Assembly: GCA_963843385.1 (NCBI GenBank)
Contig: CAWJJY010000007.1
Span: 1,302,001 to 1,366,000 of the forward strand
DNA: 64,000 bases
Reading direction: 5' to 3'
Source: CAVOHU01 sp963843385
Lineage (GTDB): Bacteria > Acidobacteriota > Vicinamibacteria > Vicinamibacterales > JAKQTR01
The position numbers and the translations under genes were made by a program. Under the pieces are notes generated by a model, which was given only the letters and a program-made list of their open reading frames with translations, was not told where the DNA came from and ran no database searches. Within the stretch, counting starts at the first letter, position 1. The number at the start of each line of letters is the position of its first letter. Of this stretch, positions 15,868 through 24,396 are shown in pieces.

Positions 15868-18696
15868 TCAGAATACGATCTTCGCTCCCCACTGAATCTG
15901 GCGCGGGTCGCGAGCGGACTGACGGATGGCAAAGCTCGCCGACGAGATGGCGCCGCTCGGCGGCTCGTAGTTCACGGTGTTGAGGACGTTGTAGCCCTCG
16001 ATGAACAGATCGACCCGCCTGGTCCCGCCGAGGTTGATCGACTTGGTCAGCCGGATGTCCAGCAGCTTGTCACCGCTCCCCTGGATGAGCTGGTCCATGG
16101 TGATCGGCGCCAGATTCCGGCTGGCGCGGAAGGCGTTGATGACGTCGAGGTTCGCCTGGCTCTTCGTGCCGCCCGCGTTCTTGGGGAGGCCCGACGGCCG
16201 CTCGGTGCGGTCCGCAGTGTAGCCATCCAGGTCGACGCCCGCGTTGATCTCCCACGGGTTGCCCGTGCGGAGCGAGACAATCGCCGACAGCTGGACGCCG
16301 AACGGCAGAGTGAACATCGAGGACCACGACAGCGCGTGCCGGCGATCGTTCTCGTCGAGCCCGTTGTCGTTGTTTCCCAGGAGGTGGAGCGGGTCGGTGC
16401 TGACATTTGCGTTGTCGTTCGTGCCGTCCGAGGTCATCTTCGCCAGGGTGTACGACACGCGGAAGGTCGCCCAGTCGAACCGGGTGTTGATCTGCGTCTG
16501 AACGGCGTTGTAGGACGAGGTGGTCAGCGGCTCAATGAGCGTCACGGTCGAGAACTGCGGGTAGGGCCTGACGAACGGCTTGACCATGTCCAGCGAGATG
16601 TTCCCGTCCCGTCCCGTCTGGAGGTCGACCTGCTTCGAGTGGATGAGGTCCACTTCGACGGTCGTGTTCTTGAAGAGCGTCTTCGCCACGCCGATGGTGT
16701 AGTTGTACACCGAGGGGATCATCAGGTTGTCGCCCGGCAGGTACATTGCCCGGCCCCCGGCCGTCTTGATGTAGTCCTGGATGCTCTTCCCCCCGAGCAC
16801 GCCCCGCTGATCCGGATAGAACTGGAGGAGGTTCGGATCGGCGATTTCCGCGGTGTACTGGCCCGCCAGCACCTGGCCGCGCACATTGAACCATGGGCGG
16901 TTGCGGGCCGCGTAGATGCCGAAGCCCGCGCGGAGGATCGTCTGCGCGTTGCCGGTGACGTCCCACGCAAGCCCCAGCCGCGGCTGAATGTGGCTGTAGT
17001 CGTTGCCCCGCGGCGCCTTGATCATGTTGCCGAGGCCGTTGAACTGCGGGTCGGCTAGCAGCGAGGCGATGAAGTCGTTGCTTCGCAGGTTGGTGTCGAG
17101 ATCGTAGCGGAGCCCGAGGTTGACGGTCAGCCTGTCGACGGGCTTCCAGTCGTCCTGCACGAAGGCGCCCAGTTCGTAGTTCTTGTAGGTCCGCGTGGAA
17201 GGCCCCGACCCGATGATGTAGCTCTTGGGCCACGTCGTCGGGTCGTTCCGATCGAACGGCCGGTCGGTGTTGAACGTCCACGACCCGCCGCCGTACCAGT
17301 CGGCTAGGTAGTCGAGCGTTTCGTGCGCCACCGACACACCCACCTTGACTGCATGGCGTTGCGGGGCCCAGAAGAACGTCTCGTTCACCGAAATGTGGTC
17401 CCGGGGAAACGCCTGAGGCAGGTTCGTCGCGCGGCCGGACGTGAACGAAGGCCGGATGACCTGCGGGTCCGTCGTCTTGTCGAACCGGTTCGTGTACTGG
17501 TGGGAGTACTGCACGGAGACGGTGTTCAGCCGCGAGCCCGACATGGTCCAGTTCCACTGGGCGGCCACATCGTGGACCCTGTTGTCGTAGTTCTGCGCGA
17601 GCACGTAGCTGTAGTCCTGGTTCAGCAGGTCCAGCAGATACCGCACCGAGAGTGCGTGTGCGTTGCTGGCCTGGTAGTTGAGCTTTGCCTGCACGGTCTT
17701 CTCACGGTCGCCGCTCGTGTACGAGCCGTTCCACGCCGACGCGAACGGATTGGACGCGGCGAGCGAGATGAGCGTCGCAGACTTGGTCCGGAGATACTCA
17801 CCGGCGACGAAGAAGTGCATCCGGTCCAGCTGGAGCGGGCCGCCCACCGTGGCGCTCAGGCGCGTCAGGCTGAACGGGGGCTTGCTGGTCGCAAAGTAGT
17901 TCTTCTCGTTCAGCGCGTCGTCCCGACCGAAGTACGAGGCGGAGGCATGGAGAAGGTTCGTGCCGGACCGCGTCAGGACGTTGACGACCGCGGTCCCCGC
18001 CCTGGAGTACTGGGCGTCGTACTGGTTTCGCATCACGCGGAATTCCTGCACGGCGTCCTGGTTCACGTTGACGATCGAGAATCCGTAGACGGGGTGATCC
18101 ATGTTGCTGCCGTCGACCACCGTCGAGTACATGCTGCGGACGTTCGTGCCGCCGAACGCAGTCTGGATCCCGAACCGGCTGTCACCCGTGCGCGACGGGC
18201 CGCCGCCCGGCAGCAGCTGGGCGAGCCCGATGAACCCGCGGTTGAGGACGGGCAGGGAATCAAGCTGCTTGGTGGTGACGACCGCCGAGAGGTCGGACTT
18301 GGTCGCGTCCACCGTTTCGACCGTGCCTCTGACTTCGACCGTCTCCGCGAGCGTGCCGACCTGGAGCGCGATCCGCAGCTCGGCCACTTGGCCGACCGTG
18401 AGCGTGATCGTCCTGACGTCGGTCTTGAAGCCCATCAGCTCGGATGTCACCCGGTAGGGGCCGGGAACGAGCGACGGGGCGCGGAACGCTCCCGTTGCGT
18501 CGGTGGCGAGCGTGCGCTCGACACCGGTTTCGACGCCCTTGATGACCACGCTCACACCCGGAAGCACCCCGGCGCTCGCGTCGGTCACCACTCCCCGCAG
18601 CTCCGCGTTCTGCGCGGCGGCATGCGAAGCGAACAGCACGATCCCCAGCGTCACGACGAGCGGACGCCACCCGCACTGCGGCTTGCTCCACTTCAT
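15868..18696 (-). CDS. TonB-dependent outer-membrane receptor with N-terminal carboxypeptidase-regulatory domain (Oar-like)
   Basis: 942 residues from the ATG at 18696, with a GGAGG Shine-Dalgarno sequence. A signal peptide ends near HAAAQ (residue 28). A carboxypeptidase-regulatory module covers about 30-115 (ELRGVVTDASAGVLPGVSV to VTLTVGQVAELRI). A plug domain follows (STVVDGSNMDHPVYGFSIVN) and then a large beta-barrel ending in IQWGAKIVF with the usual terminal Phe. This architecture is the acidobacterial and myxobacterial Oar/SusC-like type that imports large substrates with TonB energy. The substrate is unknown. The acylase downstream and the symporter upstream, all on one strand, suggest an amide-linked compound. 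Confidence 0.9.
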   Translation of the reverse strand: MKWSKPQCGWRPLVVTLGIVLFASHAAAQNAELRGVVTDASAGVLPGVSVVIKGVETGVERTLATDATGAFRAPSLVPGPYRVTSELMGFKTDVRTITLTVGQVAELRIALQVGTLAETVEVRGTVETVDATKSDLSAVVTTKQLDSLPVLNRGFIGLAQLLPGGGPSRTGDSRFGIQTAFGGTNVRSMYSTVVDGSNMDHPVYGFSIVNVNQDAVQEFRVMRNQYDAQYSRAGTAVVNVLTRSGTNLLHASASYFGRDDALNEKNYFATSKPPFSLTRLSATVGGPLQLDRMHFFVAGEYLRTKSATLISLAASNPFASAWNGSYTSGDREKTVQAKLNYQASNAHALSVRYLLDLLNQDYSYVLAQNYDNRVHDVAAQWNWTMSGSRLNTVSVQYSHQYTNRFDKTTDPQVIRPSFTSGRATNLPQAFPRDHISVNETFFWAPQRHAVKVGVSVAHETLDYLADWYGGGSWTFNTDRPFDRNDPTTWPKSYIIGSGPSTRTYKNYELGAFVQDDWKPVDRLTVNLGLRYDLDTNLRSNDFIASLLADPQFNGLGNMIKAPRGNDYSHIQPRLGLAWDVTGNAQTILRAGFGIYAARNRPWFNVRGQVLAGQYTAEIADPNLLQFYPDQRGVLGGKSIQDYIKTAGGRAMYLPGDNLMIPSVYNYTIGVAKTLFKNTTVEVDLIHSKQVDLQTGRDGNISLDMVKPFVRPYPQFSTVTLIEPLTTSSYNAVQTQINTRFDWATFRVSYTLAKMTSDGTNDNANVSTDPLHLLGNNDNGLDENDRRHALSWSSMFTLPFGVQLSAIVSLRTGNPWEINAGVDLDGYTADRTERPSGLPKNAGGTKSQANLDVINAFRASRNLAPITMDQLIQGSGDKLLDIRLTKSINLGGTRRVDLFIEGYNVLNTVNYEPPSGAISSASFAIRQSARDPRQIQWGAKIVF

Positions 18697-18908
18697 GTGA
18701 GTCCTCCGTGACTGAATAGCCATTCCCGAATCGAACGTTCCAGACCTTCGGACCTGCTCCGATGTCGCCCCGAGCGCCCCGGCAGGCGCCACGGCTACCG
18801 GTCGACAGGACGAAACAAGCGCGCTCGCACGGAGGGGGGCCGTGACGGGATGCCGCGATGGCGAGGGCGCTCAGCCGCCGATCTCATAGTTCGACACACC
18901 ATGGGGGA

Positions 18909-20231
18909 CTACTCGTGCCGCCCAATCGCCGAGTGGCGCTTGGTGTCGCGCATCGTCGAGTAGACGATGAGCGATGTCGCAATGAGGCCCGTGAGGTAAT
19001 AGTAGAACCAGGTCTCGTGACCGATTGACTTGAACCACAGCGCGACCGATTCGGCCGTGCCGCCGAACACCGACACGGTGATGGCGTACGGCAGGCCGAC
19101 ACCGGTCGCGCGCACCTTGGTCGGGAACAGCTCGGCCTTCACCACGGCGTTGATCGACGTATACCCGGCCACGATCATCCACGCCCCGGCGATCAGCAGG
19201 AACGCGGCGAACGCGCTCTTGGTCGCCTGCAGCGAATTCAGGATCGGGATCGTGCAGACGGTGCCCATGACGCCAAACCCGATGAGCAGCGGCTTCCGGC
19301 CGATCCTGTCCGACAGCGCCCCGTATGTCGGCTGCAGGAACAGCGCGAACACGAGCGACCCGGCCGTCACCATCGTCGTCTGGATGTCGCTCAGGCCGAC
19401 CGACAGCTTGAGGAATTTCTGCATGTAGGTCGTGTAGGTGTAGAACGCCGTCGTGCCGCCCATGGTGAGTCCCACAACAACCAGCACCTCGCGCGGGTAC
19501 CTCATGAGCGCCCTGACGGAGCTTTCCTTCTTCCGCACCATCGATTTTGCAGCGATGAAATCGTCGGTCTCGAGCAGGTTGCGCCGCATGACGAGCGCGG
19601 TCACCGCCAGCAGTGCCCCGACGACGAACGGAATGCGCCACCCCCAGGCCCGCAACTGCTCCCCGGTGAGGAAGACCTGCTGCAGGAGCAGCAGCACGAG
19701 GATGGCGCACAACTGGCCGCCGATGAGCGTCACGTACTGGAAGCTCGAATAGAAGCCCCGGTGCTTTTCGTCCGCGATCTCCGTGAGATAGGTGGCGCTG
19801 GTGCCGTACTCGCCGCCCAGGCTCAGGCCCTGGATCATGCGCGCCAGCCCCAGGAGCACCGGCGCCGCGACGCCGATCGAGGCATAGGTCGGCGTAACCG
19901 CGATCATCAGCGACCCGAAGCACATGAGGAGGACCGAGAGCATCAGCGCGTTTCGCCGGCCGTAGTGATCCGCGAGATGGCCGAACAGCCAACCGCCGAC
20001 GGGGCGGATGATGAATCCAAACGCGAACAGGACGGCCGCGTTCAGCTGCTGCACCACGGGATCGTGGCCCGGGAAGAACGCGCCGGCAAAGTAGAGCGCG
20101 AAGGCCGCGTAGGCGTAGAAATCGTACCACTCGACCAGGTTGCCGACCGAGCCGATGAAGATCGCCTTGAGGCGACGGCGCATGTCGGCGACATCGAGTT
20201 GGTCGGGGGCAGCCGCCGATGTCACGGGCAT
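18909..20231 (-). CDS. MFS metabolite:H+ symporter (KgtP/ShiA/ProP type)
   Basis: 440 residues with 12 predicted helices. Family signatures are GNLVEWYDFYAYAAFALYF at helix 1, FIIRPVGGWLFGHLADHYGR in loop 2-3, RMIQGLSLGGEYGTSATYL and, in the second half, YGALSDRIGRKPLL. This subgroup takes up organic acids such as 2-oxoglutarate, citrate or shikimate, or osmolytes, with protons. The ATG at 20231 was chosen over the GTG at 20246 because GGAG lies 9 bases before it. The 136-bp repeat copy B begins 18 bases upstream of this ATG, so the native promoter may have been replaced by repeat sequence. Confidence 0.88.
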   Translation of the reverse strand: MPVTSAAAPDQLDVADMRRRLKAIFIGSVGNLVEWYDFYAYAAFALYFAGAFFPGHDPVVQQLNAAVLFAFGFIIRPVGGWLFGHLADHYGRRNALMLSVLLMCFGSLMIAVTPTYASIGVAAPVLLGLARMIQGLSLGGEYGTSATYLTEIADEKHRGFYSSFQYVTLIGGQLCAILVLLLLQQVFLTGEQLRAWGWRIPFVVGALLAVTALVMRRNLLETDDFIAAKSMVRKKESSVRALMRYPREVLVVVGLTMGGTTAFYTYTTYMQKFLKLSVGLSDIQTTMVTAGSLVFALFLQPTYGALSDRIGRKPLLIGFGVMGTVCTIPILNSLQATKSAFAAFLLIAGAWMIVAGYTSINAVVKAELFPTKVRATGVGLPYAITVSVFGGTAESVALWFKSIGHETWFYYYLTGLIATSLIVYSTMRDTKRHSAIGRHE

Positions 20232-20248
20232 GGTATCGGGCTCCACCG

Positions 20249-20385
20249 GACGATAGGACGCATTAACTGGGGCGTCGCGAGCTGTTGTTAACGCAACGTC
20301 CCGTATGCGACACGCGTCCGGGGTCGGGAACCGCTCCCGGACGGCCCCGGATGCCTCCCGGACGGCTCCGGATGCCCAGACACAG
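20249..20385 (+). repeat. 136/137-bp dispersed direct repeat, copy B
   Basis: Near-identical to 10749-10884 and in the same orientation. It abuts the 5' end of the MFS gene on its left and IS91-type remnant sequence on its right. The two copies bracket the acylase, TonB receptor and MFS genes. Confidence 0.85.
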
Positions 20386-20776
20386 GGCAGACTACGGCTG
20401 CTGTGACGACGCTGTCAAGCACAGGGCGGGCGCTTTCTGCCGGGACGCAGGTGTCGGAGCACGCCTCCGGCGTCGCGGCGCCCCTCGTGCGCCGGCGTCG
20501 CGAGCGAGACTCGCCAGAAACCCCGCCACCCGCCTCAGGTGGGCCGCTGGTCAGGTGTCAGGGGGCGGCGACCTCGTCCAGGATGGGCGGAGCACGGCCG
20601 GGCCGCGTCGCCGGGAGCGCGGGGGGTAGCCCGAGGTGCCGGAGGATGCGCTCGATGACCGATCGTTCCTCAATCAACGAGATGAGCCGGAGGCGCGCCC
20701 CGCAGCGTGGGCACGCGAGGACGTCGATGCCGTAACTCCTGCGCATCAGGTTGGCCCATCGCCGTCCGCCCGGCGT
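20386..20776 (-). mobile_element. IS91-family transposase remnant (C-terminal zinc-ribbon part and 3' flank)
   Basis: Read on the minus strand from 20776, TPGGRRWANLMRRSYGIDVL is followed by ACPRCGARLRL, LISLIEERSVIERILRHLGL and a Pro-rich end with a stop at 20558. This is the C-terminal signature of IS91-type (Y2 rolling-circle) transposases. The catalytic tyrosine region is missing. The non-coding stretch 20386-20557 probably belongs to the element's 3' flank and reaches the 136-bp repeat. No intact gene is present here. Confidence 0.7.
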
Positions 20777-21353
20777 CCTGGGGCGTGTCTAGGGGAGTGG
20801 TTGCGGGCGGCGGACCCACGCACGATAGTGAGGGCGGCTCGGCTGGCTGGCACTCCGGACAACAGCAGTTTCCACAGGCGGTTTCCACCGCACAGGCACA
20901 AGTCGTGATTCCGTCGCAGATGACGCAGCACTTCTGGCAAGGACCATTGGGGACGGGTGGTTGCGCTCCAGCGGCCGAGATGCCGACGAGCTTGATTTCG
21001 ACCGGAACGACCGCACCGTCGAAGCGGACGGTCTGTCCCACCTTGAGCTCGACGTGCCAAAGATCCTGTAGCGTCTCCTCGCCAGTCGCCGGGTCGAGGG
21101 TGATCTGAACAATCGCCAGGCAAGGCCCATTCGTGGCGCAGGTATCGATCGCCGGAATCACGCCCAATACCTGCTCGCCACGGATGTCGATTCGAGCCAT
21201 TTCGCCCTCACGTTCTGACAGCACCACCGGCGTCGTGTCGACAACCAGCCGGAGCCGAACGATCTGGGACGAGCCGGCGGTGATCCGGCCCTCTCCCGAC
21301 AGCGCAGTTGCCACCAGGGCGATCGCGACCACGCCCCATCTTGCGAGCTGCAT
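20670..21353 (-). CDS. Cys-rich exported protein of unknown function, 3' end replaced by IS91 remnant
   Basis: 227 residues from the ATG at 21353, preceded by a purine-rich GGAGAGGGGGG. A signal peptide starts MQLARWGVVAIALVATALSG. A beta-rich body follows (RLRLVVDTTPVVLSEREGEM to VRFDGAVVPVEIKLVGI). Then comes a dense Cys block at about 150-182 with the pattern CxxCCVxC, TxCxC, CxxCCCxxC. Past residue 190 the frame runs antiparallel to nothing known and overlaps the IS91 remnant in another frame, so the natural C-terminus has probably been lost. The Cys block could bind metal or form disulfides, but no function is known to me. Confidence 0.6.
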   Translation of the reverse strand: MQLARWGVVAIALVATALSGEGRITAGSSQIVRLRLVVDTTPVVLSEREGEMARIDIRGEQVLGVIPAIDTCATNGPCLAIVQITLDPATGEETLQDLWHVELKVGQTVRFDGAVVPVEIKLVGISAAGAQPPVPNGPCQKCCVICDGITTCACAVETACGNCCCPECQPAEPPSLSCVGPPPATTPLDTPQDAGRTAMGQPDAQELRHRRPRVPTLRGAPPAHLVD

Positions 21354-21600
21354 GCACCCCCCTCTCCTCGTCCGGACCGGCCCGGGCGTTGACTGGAAGA
21401 TACGTCCGAACACAACGAGTTCAAGCCCCATCGCGCGAACTGTGGTGCATGTCGTCACTTGTCGCCCCATGTCGTGAGATGCGACACGGGTGGGAAAGAC
21501 TGTAGCCAGGGTGATCGCGACAGTCGAAATGATCGGGCCGGTAGTGACAGCTGATATTCCACACCCGATTGACGACCGGGAATCCAGGCCGGACCGGGCG

Positions 21601-21803
21601 CGACGATCGCACATATTCCGGAGTGGCGCCGCTTCACACCTCGCAGAATCTGCACTTCCCCAGCGCTTTGCGTGGTGGTCACCGCAGTGGTAGGCAGCCC
21701 TCCCACTGCCGAATCCGCCCGAATCGGCAATACACGCGTTCGAGGAAGTCTGAGGCAGCATCCTTGCACGTGCCGTCGTCATGCGGGCGGCATTGCGCAG
21801 CGC
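21601..21803 (+). repeat. Diverged duplicate of the comM upstream region and first codons
   Basis: Starting at CGACGATCGCACAT this stretch aligns with 22525-22726 at an offset of 923-924 bases, ending in an ATG at 21781 that corresponds to the comM start at 22704 (MRAALRSAAL against MLAALRSAAV). The frame then departs from comM. The toxin-antitoxin pair lies between the two copies. The flanking bases 21354-21600 and 21804-21987 show no gene. Confidence 0.65.
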
Positions 21804-21987
21804 CGCGCTGAATCACTTGTCACCCCTGTCTGTCGACTGGACCGTGACTCATTTCCCGGAAAGCCAAGGCCTCGGACTTCGCCGCACGTCGACTGACGGC
21901 CAGGACGCTCGACGCAAGGGCTTGGTTTCGTTCGGAAATCACGCGTCGGCGCCTCCGACATCGTCTGCAAGGAGTGCGTGCATGCGA

Positions 21988-22017
21988 TTGCCGGACCGCA
22001 TTGGGCGCGCGTATACT
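21988..22017 (+). promoter_or_regulatory. Promoter of the toxin-antitoxin operon, likely leaderless
   Basis: TTGCCG (21988-21993) and TATACT (22012-22017) are 18 bases apart. Only 6 bases separate the -10 from the ATG at 22024, so transcription would start at or next to the A of the start codon. No Shine-Dalgarno sequence exists. Confidence 0.6.
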
Positions 22018-22023
22018 GGACTG

Positions 22024-22242
22024 ATGACTCGCTCACTGAACGCGGCGGTCACCAAGCTTGCCGAGCTGCCGGCCGATGAGCAGGATCGCTTCGCCACGTG
22101 GCTCCTCGACGAACTCCACGACGAAGAGGAGTGGGCCGCCGAGTTCCGGGCGTCGCGTGATGCCTTGGCGACGCTCGCTGCCGAGGCACGTGCCGACGAC
22201 CTGGCTGGTCGCACCACCGATCTGGACCCTGACAACCTGTGA
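22024..22242 (+). CDS. Antitoxin of a type II toxin-antitoxin pair
   Basis: 72 residues, acidic: MTRSLNAAVTKLAELPADEQ, then DRFATWLLDELHDEEEWAAEF, ending DLAGRTTDLDPDNL. This matches small antitoxins found ahead of RelE/ParE toxins: a helical N-terminus with LPxxEQD and a C-terminal tail that wraps the toxin. It would neutralise the toxin and probably repress its own promoter. Its stop overlaps the start of the toxin gene by 4 bases (GTGA). The ATG at 22024 is set by the start of family similarity and by the promoter position. The pair lies between two copies of the comM upstream region, suggesting insertion. Confidence 0.75.
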   Translation: MTRSLNAAVTKLAELPADEQDRFATWLLDELHDEEEWAAEFRASRDALATLAAEARADDLAGRTTDLDPDNL

Positions 22243-22508
22243 CCTCCCGCGCGACGCCGCGCTTCTGGACGGCGTTTCGAAATCTGCCGCCCGAGATCCA
22301 GGCTCTTGCGCGAAAGGCCTACCGCCTGTTCCGACAAGACCCCGACCATCCCAGCCTGCAGTTCAAGCGGATCCATGACGTCGAGCCGGTGTACTCCGTT
22401 CGCGTCACGCTCGGCTATCGGGCGCTCGGAGTTGTTCACGCCGATCGCGTCGTGTGGTTCTGGATTGGCAGTCATGCCGACTACGATCGGGTGTTGACTC
22501 GCCTGTAG
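22239..22508 (+). CDS. ParE/RelE-superfamily toxin
   Basis: 89 residues from a GTG that overlaps the antitoxin stop. The RelE/ParE fold is visible in the order FWTAFRNLPPEIQALARKAY, then FRQDPDHPSLQFKRI, VYSVRVTLGYRALG and VVWFWIGSHADYDRV. Members either cut ribosome-bound mRNA or poison gyrase, and which applies cannot be read from the sequence. Translational coupling (GTGA) keeps toxin synthesis tied to antitoxin synthesis. Confidence 0.78.
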   Translation: MTSRATPRFWTAFRNLPPEIQALARKAYRLFRQDPDHPSLQFKRIHDVEPVYSVRVTLGYRALGVVHADRVVWFWIGSHADYDRVLTRL

Positions 22509-22524
22509 TCCCGTCGGCACACTT

Positions 22525-22726
22525 CGACGATCGCACATCCTTCCGAGCGGCGCCTGTTCGAGCATCCCAGTTTCTGCACTCCCCCGCCGAGTGCGGTGTT
22601 GGCCACTGCCCTGGATCCTGCGCGTCCACCGCCGAAATCCCTGGGATTGGCCTGGCACACGTTCGGGAATGTCCGAGGCAACATCCTTGCAGCGCGATCG
22701 GTCATGCTCGCGGCGCTTCGCAGTGC
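22525..22726 (+). repeat. comM upstream region, partner copy of 21601-21803
   Basis: Native copy of the duplicated segment, covering the spacer before comM and its first codons. Blocks kept in both copies include CGACGATCGCACAT at the left and CATCCTTGC just before the start codon. Confidence 0.65.
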
Positions 22727-24224
22727 GGCCGTCATCGGCGTGGACGCGTCCGCCGTTGTGATCGAGGTCGACGTGTCGCCCGGACTGCCCGGCTTCACGA
22801 TGGTGGGCCTGCCCGACGCCAGCGTTCGCGAGAGCCGCGACCGCGTGCGTTCGGCCATCCGCAACTCCGGGTTCGAGGTGCCGGACCGGCGGGTCACGAT
22901 CAACCTGGCGCCGGCCGACGTCCGCAAGGCCGGTTCGGCATTCGACCTCCCCATCGCCCTGGGCGTGCTCGCGGCAACCGGCGTCGTCAACCGCCGCCAG
23001 ATCGATGACCCGCTCGTCATCGGGGAGCTTTCCCTCGACGGCGGCATTCAGCCGACCAGGGGCGTGCTTCCCGTGGCTGTCGCCGCCCGCCGTGGCGGAC
23101 AGAAGAGTCTGCTATTGCCCTTCAGGAACGCCGCCGAGGCCCAGGTGGTCAGCGATGTTGAGATCCTCGCGGTCGAGTCGCTAGCCGAGGCGGTGGCGGT
23201 CCTCAACGGCACCAGCCAGCCTCGACCCGTGACCAGCCCACTGGGGACTGATAGTGAGGCGGGCAGCGCCAACGCGCACGGGGACTTCGCCGACGTGCAC
23301 GGGCAGGCACTCGCCAAGCGGGCGCTCGAGGTGGCGGCCGCAGGCGGCCACAACGCGCTCCTCATCGGGCCGCCCGGCTCTGGAAAGACGATGATGGCGA
23401 GGCGGCTTGCCGGCGTCCTCCCGCCCATGACCTTTGAGGAGGCACTCGAAAGCAGCTGTATCCATTCAGTGGCTGGGCTGCTTCCCTCAGGCGCCGGGCT
23501 GTTGGCGTCGCGCCCGTTCAGGGCGCCCCACCATACGATCTCTCAGGCGGCGCTCGTCGGCGGCGGCGCTCAGCCGCGTCCGGGCGAGATTAGCCTCTCG
23601 CATCTTGGCATCCTGTTCCTCGACGAACTGCCCGAGTTCGAACGGCGGTCGCTGGAAGCGCTCCGGCAGCCCCTGGAGGAGGGTGTCGTCCGCATTGCCA
23701 GGGCCGCGCGCACGGTCGAGTTGCCAGCGCGGTTCACGCTGATAGCGGCCATGAACCCGTGTCCGTGCGGCTATGTCGGCCACCCGACACGGACATGCCG
23801 GTGCACCCCTCTCCAACGCCAGGGGTACGCCGGCCGAATCTCGGGGCCTCTGCTCGATCGCATCGACCTGGTGGCCGAGGTGCCATGGGTGCCACCCCAG
23901 ACGCTCGAGGGCCAGCCCGACGGCGCGACCTCGGCAGAGATCCGCGAACGGGTCGTTCGGGCGCGGCAGCGACAGGCCCTCCGCGCGGCCGATGCCAACG
24001 CCCCGATCAACGCCCAGCTCTCCGGGCGCGCTCTGCGCCGCCTGGCGCGGCCCGACCCAGACGGCCGGCGGCTGCTGGACGCCGCCATCCGGCGGCTTTC
24101 GCTGAGCGCCCGCGCCTACGACCGAACCCTGCGCGTGGCGCGCACCATCGCGGATCTTGGAGATTCGGAATCGGTCGCCGCCGCCCACATCGCCGAGGCC
24201 CTGCAATACCGGTCAACGTGGTAG
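22704..24224 (+). CDS. comM: Mg-chelatase-like AAA+ ATPase of the YifB/ComM family
   Basis: 506 residues. The N-terminal ChlI/Lon-like domain (about 5-125) is followed by an AAA+ module with Walker A GPPGSGKT (Lys228), then FRAPHHTISQAALVGGG and GILFLDELPEF (Walker B). The Cys-rich NPCPCGYVGHPTRTC block that typifies the family comes next, and a C-terminal lid domain completes it. ComM is a hexameric helicase that promotes branch migration when foreign single-stranded DNA is integrated during natural transformation. The ATG at 22704 gives the family N-terminus MLAALRSAAVIGVDA. A ComEA-like gene lies at 41.7 kb, in keeping with a competence route, though comM is widespread. Confidence 0.92.
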   Translation: MLAALRSAAVIGVDASAVVIEVDVSPGLPGFTMVGLPDASVRESRDRVRSAIRNSGFEVPDRRVTINLAPADVRKAGSAFDLPIALGVLAATGVVNRRQIDDPLVIGELSLDGGIQPTRGVLPVAVAARRGGQKSLLLPFRNAAEAQVVSDVEILAVESLAEAVAVLNGTSQPRPVTSPLGTDSEAGSANAHGDFADVHGQALAKRALEVAAAGGHNALLIGPPGSGKTMMARRLAGVLPPMTFEEALESSCIHSVAGLLPSGAGLLASRPFRAPHHTISQAALVGGGAQPRPGEISLSHLGILFLDELPEFERRSLEALRQPLEEGVVRIARAARTVELPARFTLIAAMNPCPCGYVGHPTRTCRCTPLQRQGYAGRISGPLLDRIDLVAEVPWVPPQTLEGQPDGATSAEIRERVVRARQRQALRAADANAPINAQLSGRALRRLARPDPDGRRLLDAAIRRLSLSARAYDRTLRVARTIADLGDSESVAAAHIAEALQYRSTW

Positions 24225-24396
24225 GAGTAGAGCCGATGTTCGCCGCATGTTCGCCCGTTGCGCCCGAAGTTCTTCTTTTCGGCGACTTGCTGTGTTACAT
24301 TCACGTGTCCCGTGCCGATAGACGGGCCTGTCGTCGACCGGAATCGTTCGGCCCGCGTCGGGATGTGAAGGTGGCCGAAATTCCTCCGGAACCGTG

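Noticed and set aside
13395..15983. Long plus-strand open frame (862 codons) opposite the acylase gene
   Set aside because: It is the antisense shadow of a strongly supported minus-strand gene with catalytic and repeat motifs. The predicted protein is Arg/His/Val-rich with no domain.
20232..20246. GTG start at 20246 for the MFS gene
   Set aside because: The ATG at 20231 has a GGAG at normal spacing, which would be inside the coding region if the GTG were used.
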